Assembly: GCA_033026295.1 (NCBI GenBank)
Contig: CM065188.1
Location: 1,674,001-1,738,000 of the forward strand
DNA from: Channa striata
Lineage: Eukaryota > Chordata > Actinopteri > Anabantiformes > Channidae
DNA length: 64,000 bases
Reading direction: 5' to 3'
Positions 59,101-64,000 of this stretch are shown here, in pieces; the first letter of the stretch is position 1, and every line of letters starts with the position of its first letter. Both the position numbers and the translations under genes were made by a program. The notes under the pieces were generated by a model. It did no database searches, had not been told where the DNA came from, and saw only the letters and a program-made list of their open reading frames with translations.

Positions 59101-61258
59101 GAAATTAAGCGGATAAACAGCAAAAATAAGAGGGAGGAGAATATATTTCAGACACGGGGCCCATTTTATGCGATATATTTAGAAATATCTGAGTAAGCAG
59201 ACTGCAATGCTTTGGATCATGAAGGAACAAAAACTGTCAGTATCAGTCATGTGGGGAAGAATTTAATCGCGGTGTCATGTAACCCACAAAATGTCATGTC
59301 TGTTTTGGGATTTATGTATCTGCGTGTTGAAGTCCTCTACCTTGGTGGATCCATTGGCGTATATGGGAATCATGTTCTCAACTCCCTGTTTGACTTTAAG
59401 CTCTATGTTGAGCTGCCTCTCCAGGGCAGCAATGCGTTCCTTGTGGGCTGACATTCGACTCTCTGCCCCTGGAGACTGAGGACACTCATCTGTGGAAGCA
59501 AGGAAAAGGTTGGTAGAGGATATTAAAAAGGAACACGATGAGGATTCACATGATGCACTCTACAATGAAAATGCTCTTTAGGAAATTTTGTGTAATTTTT
59601 TCCATTTTTTAATCTCTACAGCGGCACATATGGGTTTAATATCATAGAATACGGACAATTATCTGAAACTGAAAACTATGACTGAAACATATTCCTAAAC
59701 GTATTTACTGACACCAACCAAGCAAATCTTTGGCTTTGGAGTTCAACCCAGATAATACACACAAAAACACAACATGTCACAACATTTGTCCAGTGCTCAC
59801 ATGCAGATTGTGTTATTGACAACTGGCTTTAAATTGCAACCTGGTTTGATCATCAAATCACATACATACCTTTGTTTTCCTCGCCTCCCTTCACTACAAT
59901 GTGAGCATCCAATTCCTGCAGCTGAGCATGCAGGTTTTCCAGCCTGCGGTTAGAAGAGCGCAACTGACTGTCCACCTGTAGACAGATACACAGCACGATT
60001 CTTCTTATTTTTGCAACTACATTCCTGGATGAAAACATCAGTAATTGTAGCGTATTTGTACCTAAAGAATTTATTAACAGTGTGTAGACAAGAATGAGAA
60101 ACTACCGACAAATCCATCTTCTTATCTTGATGTTGGTGTTGTGTCTTGTATTAGATCAAGTCAAAATATAATTCTGTAAGCAGACACGTAGTAAGTAAGT
60201 AGCCTGAGCAAACTAGTTAAAACTGACTAACTATGACACATTTCTGTGTTCACTCGCTCAGCAGGTGTAATTACTAGTAAAGTTAATGTCATACATTTTA
60301 GAGATGAGATCTGCAAGATAAATTTCAACTTTGGTTTATACACCTTTGGGTCATACTTCCATAATTGTGTAAACAAATTTTCAAAGCACAAAAGAATGAA
60401 ACGAACACAGTGACAAGGCTGAAGTGGATAAAGTGGCTTTAACGGAAATGGATATTGATGCTGCGGCAGTGATCCTCTTCCTTTGTTTATTCTGTTTGTC
60501 CTGAATGTGTCCCTGTCTGCCGGGTTGGGATGTGCATGCTATCAAACATTTCTTAATATATCCACAGCTGTCCTTTAGCAAGGAATTTAACCCCGCAACA
60601 GTTGACGCGTAGCAAGACAAAGACACCAATGTTGCTGCTGAAACTCTAGGGTTTAAATGTGCAAAAACGACGTTGGGCACCGTGGGAATGTCCTGCCTCA
60701 TAATGTGGAAATTTGTGCTCAGTGAGAAAATTGTGAGTCAATTATGGTCGAAAAATGGGTCATCACCTCTGAAACTAAGAGTAGGTTCCTTGAGAATGCC
60801 CCCATTTTCAGCAGGGACAAACAGGATAAGAACTTAACATACCGGTGACTGATTCACTGGCCGCTTTTCCAGACAGCGGCAATTACACTGGTTTCCTGCA
60901 GTGACACTGATGTGGTGTGTGTGACCTTCCCACTTCAGAGTGTTTCCATAATCTTATCATTTTATCTCGGCCCTTTTGTTACTGATGTTTTGTCTGAGGA
61001 TTCATCCCATTTCTGTGCTTGCTGTAGTGAAAATGAATTTGTGAAAAAGACTTTGTTGCTGACCTGCTGGGCATTCCTCTTGTCAGTTGTCGCCCTGCGC
61101 AGGTTCTCAGCTCCTTCCTTGATCTTCAGCTCCTTACGGATCTCTCTGCGAATCCTTTCCCGCTGCTCGTCCAGAAGCTGCTGCACACTGGAGTCTGAGA
61201 AATCTGTGTTCTGGTCCAGACCAAGCTGCTCCAGAACTGACAGCCCACCTGGGTCACT
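46113..61258 (-). CDS. pkn1: Protein kinase N1 (first exon outside or not found)
   Basis: Rho/Rac-effector Ser/Thr kinase of the AGC group; active Rho binds the HR1 repeats and relieves autoinhibition. Twenty-two exons sum to 2778 bases (925 codons plus stop) in one frame from the exon starting [14 protein letters not shown] to the TAG at 46113-46115. Mammalian PKN1 is 942 aa, so only a short N-terminus is missing. Features specific to PKN1 rather than PKN2/3 are [13 protein letters not shown] before the kinase (mammalian DISVEKLNLGTDS), and the near-identical HR1b/c text ([40 protein letters not shown]). Exons are given in three blocks. Teleosts may have two pkn1 copies; this one is not assigned. 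Confidence 0.94.
50382..50428. repeat. (TG)n microsatellite abutting a pkn1 donor
   Basis: About 47 bases of TG on the plus strand, so (CA)n in pkn1 RNA. It begins two bases after the GT of the donor of exon 50510-50431 (AG|GTACACACA). Confidence 0.9.
51542..51569. repeat. (TG)n microsatellite near a pkn1 donor
   Basis: About 28 bases of TG, five bases from the exon 51710-51575 donor (TGG|GTGAGACACACAC in RNA sense). Confidence 0.88.
53141..53193. repeat. (TG)n microsatellite abutting a pkn1 donor
   Basis: About 53 bases of TG. In RNA sense the exon 53339-53196 donor reads GAA|GTACACACA and runs straight into (CA)n. Confidence 0.9.
56624..56669. repeat. (CA)n loop (TG)n hairpin-forming repeat
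   Basis: A (CA)8-9 tract is followed, after a short spacer agcactgttg, by a (TG)n tract. The two are complementary and can form a hairpin of about 16 base pairs. It lies in a pkn1 intron. Confidence 0.7.
56945..56990 (+). repeat. Fish repeat core, plus orientation
   Basis: A 46-base copy including tttagtcattaggcagatgc and ttttatccaaagtgacttat, a core I recognise from a very common teleost interspersed repeat. It lies in the pkn1 intron 3' of exon 58715-58595. It matches the copy at 58879-58924 in inverted orientation at about 44 of 46 positions. Confidence 0.7.
58879..58924 (-). repeat. Fish repeat core, minus orientation
   Basis: The inverted partner of 56945-56990 (ataagtcgctttggataaaa, then gcatctgccaaatgactaaa). 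It lies in the pkn1 intron just 5' of exon 58715-58595, so the exon sits between inverted copies. Confidence 0.7.
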
Positions 61259-64000
61259 CTGGCCGGGTGAAAGGAGAGGGAGAGAGGCAGGTTAAAACTA
61301 CAAATAGGGGACGCAGGAAAGCTAGGAAATGATCTTATTAACAGAAAGAAAAAAAAATCTTTACCATGGCAACACAAGGGTGAATTACCAACACAACACT
61401 ACCCACCAGAGGTAAAAAGAAGAGGAAAGATGGTAAGAGGGATAAGATGCTAATAAAAGAAAATTTCAAAGTTTAGTAAAAATGAAAACGGTAGAAAAAG
61501 GAAGCAGGAGAATGAGAGTTAAAATGGAGGAGAAGCAGCTGCAAAGAATGACAAAAATGTTGTTTACAATATTTAAAAACAAATCTCCAACCTCCAGCTG
61601 GTTTACTAAAAAAGACAATTTAATATTTACTAAAGGATAGTATAAAAGTACCGTTTTAGCAGACACTTCCCACTAAACTGACTAAACACAAACTTAAAAG
61701 TAAATTACGAATCTGTCCCTGACCTGTGCTGCCTATTGTCTCCTTTCAGTATTTTTTATCATGATCCAGTCTTTCTCTAAATGCTGCTGACCCATGTTAA
61801 CTGGATAAACACATTTTATACACTTTACAATTAGAGCACAACTTGTTCACGTCCACTAGAAAGATTATCGTCTTTCTAGCAAAGCCACATCTTGCTACAA
61901 AGTGACATCTGGAGATACAATAACTTTGAAGACACAGAATCAGCTGTGGGAATCACTAGAAATGACCGCAACTATTACACGAAGACACAAAATGAAACAA
62001 GCCAACAACATTTCACCTCAGAGCTGTCTTCATCATCTTCGTCACCATGCCAACACATAGTTCACTCAAGATACGCGGACCCAATATGGACAAACACAAA
62101 TCCTAATTTCGCTCCTGAGATCAGCCAAACCGTTAATACCACAACAAGAGCAAAATGGCTTGTGGACAAAATGATAAAAAGAGATAGAGAGAGAGGTAGA
62201 GTTAAGTGAGCGAGGAGGGGGAACGCCTCCAAAAGAGGATATCCGTCCCAACACCAAACTGCTCAGGCCTTTCCTGTTTCCTCTGTGATTTTGCTGCTGT
62301 CAGTGGAGAGCAAGAGTCAGAGAAAAGGACAGACACTCTATACATCAAAAACACATCCTCTCCCCTTTGAAGGTTTTGTAAATCATTCTGTGATCTGAGG
62401 CTGTAAGTGTGCTTGATGTCAAGTATTCTGCAGCTGCTTGAGATCACCGATTAATTAGATCTGGCTCCAAGTGCAGTTGTGGCAGCCTTTTTCCCCCTTA
62501 CTTGGGTAGTAGATATAATCTGAAGGGTGGAAACTTAGGAAGGATGCGTTTTCTAAGTATTGGATCGAGGCCAAACCGTGAGGCTGGGATACATTTCTGC
62601 TTGACTTCTAATTTCCTCTGGGTTCCACATCCACAATTCCCAGTTGCTGAGACAGCTACATCTTTAGGTTTGACAACACCTCTATTAATGCAGCAGTGTA
62701 TGGCGACTGTTGGTGGTGCTGGCCTCCAAATTTAGACACCTATATTACATCATATGTATTCCATGTCATAACACGGCTGTGCGGGAATGACACATTTTTC
62801 GCTTGTCTTATAATGGTGACAGGATATAAATAAAACAAAACACGTAAGCAGAGACACACAGTTGGATTCAACCATTCTGATGTTTTTTTCTTTTGCCATT
62901 TTGTCCACACTACACTTTTAAATCTGCACTAAATTAAGAAGAGGAAATGACAGTTTTAACACAGCACTAAAATATTATCACTTTGTAAGCTCATATGTTT
63001 GTTAGCAAATACTTAACAACATAATTGTTCATCTGGAGTTGTGGTTCGTGTTTTTCAGGTCAAACCCAGCTACACAGGGACAGAACAGCTACACGCCGAA
63101 ACTCAAAGTCTGTAGGTTTTCAAAGCGTCCAAATAATAAAATGATACAAATGACTTGATTAAATACCAGAACATTTGTTGTCATGGCTGTTACCTTCTAT
63201 CTGGGACATCTAAAACCCCACAGGGGTCGAAACATTGCACAACTTACAAAAGCGAGAGAGAAACTGGCAAAGAAATATTGTTGCTTGTGCTGTGGGCCCA
63301 CTATAGGAAAAAGGAGACACAGCTAGGATCCAGGGAGCTGGACGGCGTCACTTATGTTAGCTGGCAGCTTCCTGACGACGGCCCAAAAGAGGGAGTAACT
63401 CACGAGAGACAAGCAAAGGCAGAAAGACAATGACAACACAGCTTTTATTAGGGGTGGAACTAGACTTCACCAGATAACGGTAAAACTTTTATCTCTGTGG
63501 GGTGAATAGTTTATTGCAGAGGCAGTTAGAGCTCCGCCGCCCGACATATGACCGATCACACCTTTACAAATGAGTCACTCATTCAACTTTAAAGCTGTGA
63601 GAATAGTTGATTTGATGGAAATGTTTCGTATTTTCTTATCATATCAAAAAAAAAGAAAAAAAAAAGAGTGCACACAGAGGGGGCTAATTATGGCGATAAT
63701 TTAGTGGTTTGCCCACGTTAAACAAGGCACTGACTCATGTTCTTTACTGCAGATCTGTGTAAACCTGATAACAACTGAGGATGGGTGAGTTTTACTTCCT
63801 GTCATCTGAAAACACAGAAAAGACAGAAAAAGCTGAACCAACCAGAGGTTCTGAAAAAGGTGAGCAGACTCACACTGTGTGACTTAATTGCTATTAACAT
63901 ACATGTCTCATGAATATCTGGCAACAGTGACTTATGTGTTTAATTGAAGTGTCTATGGATTATTTTGGGCTACAAAATAAAACGTAAAAATCAATTTCAA
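61259..64000. other. pkn1 upstream intron (first exon not found)
   Basis: The exon ending at 61258 starts with a spliced acceptor (CCCGGCCAG|AGTGACC), so at least one 5' exon with the start codon lies at higher coordinates. I found no convincing ATG-plus-donor encoding the expected short N-terminus in this stretch. Open frames here (for example at 62502-62735, plus) have no splice or family support. Confidence 0.6.

Larger units (their letters stand above)
54662..61258 (-). other. pkn1: PKN1 HR1 repeat exons
   Basis: Exons in coding order: 61258-61064, 59975-59870, 59489-59341, 58715-58595, 55623-55478, 54875-54662. HR1a covers [20 protein letters not shown] to the [14 protein letters not shown] segment. 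HR1b starts at [22 protein letters not shown]1c starts at [20 protein letters not shown] and ends [18 protein letters not shown]. These antiparallel coiled-coil hairpins bind Rho-GTP. The last exon also carries the serine-rich linker ending [11 protein letters not shown]. The 55624-58594 intron is 2.97 kb and includes a fish-repeat core and a CA/TG hairpin (listed separately). Confidence 0.92.

Overview
This window is nuclear DNA from a ray-finned (teleost) fish. The evidence is vertebrate split genes with GT-AG introns, many (CA)n microsatellites, and fish-type dispersed repeats. It holds three conserved protein-coding genes, all on the minus strand, so each reads from high to low coordinates. 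No prokaryotic features, CRISPR arrays, tRNA or rRNA genes were seen.

Region 1 (about 1.5-25.4 kb) is a complete non-muscle myosin II heavy chain of the MYH9 type. It has a non-coding first exon near 25.2-25.4 kb and 41 coding exons from 21376 down to the stop at 2345. The constitutive exons sum to 5864 bases, one short of a whole number of codons. The missing base maps to an A-run in one rod exon (7173-7420). Otherwise the chain would be about 1954 residues, the usual length for this family. The gene also carries a 21-base candidate cassette exon at motor loop 1, an apparent U12-type intron with a GC donor, a U2-type GC-AG intron, and a 1.55 kb L2/CR1-like retrotransposon with a perfect 9-base target-site duplication.

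Region 2 (25.4-35.2 kb) is intergenic DNA plus the map2k7 3' UTR. It contains microsatellites, one perfect CArG box about 1.2 kb upstream of myosin exon 1, a hAT-like terminal-inverted-repeat element, and one short open segment that resembles a terminal exon.

Region 3 (35.2-43.4 kb) is a complete map2k7 (MKK7, a JNK kinase kinase): 11 constitutive coding exons (423 aa) and the conserved 48-base cassette exon inside the JNK-docking region.

Region 4 (43.4-46.1 kb) is intergenic. Region 5 (46.1-61.3 kb and onward) is pkn1, a Rho-activated protein kinase N: 22 coding exons (925 codons plus stop) covering three HR1 repeats, a C2-like domain and an AGC kinase. Its first exon was not found and probably lies beyond the right edge.

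All three proteins act in actin/Rho/stress signalling: NM-II is the contractile motor, PKN1 a Rho effector kinase and MKK7 the JNK activator. I infer no operon-like co-regulation. map2k7 and pkn1 are both on human 19p13, so the order fits a 19p13-like teleost block with a MYH9-class myosin next to it. I see no wholly new biological system. The best leads are splicing architecture (loop-1 mini-exon, GC/U12 intron, docking-site cassette exon, CA repeats abutting splice donors) and the frameshift.
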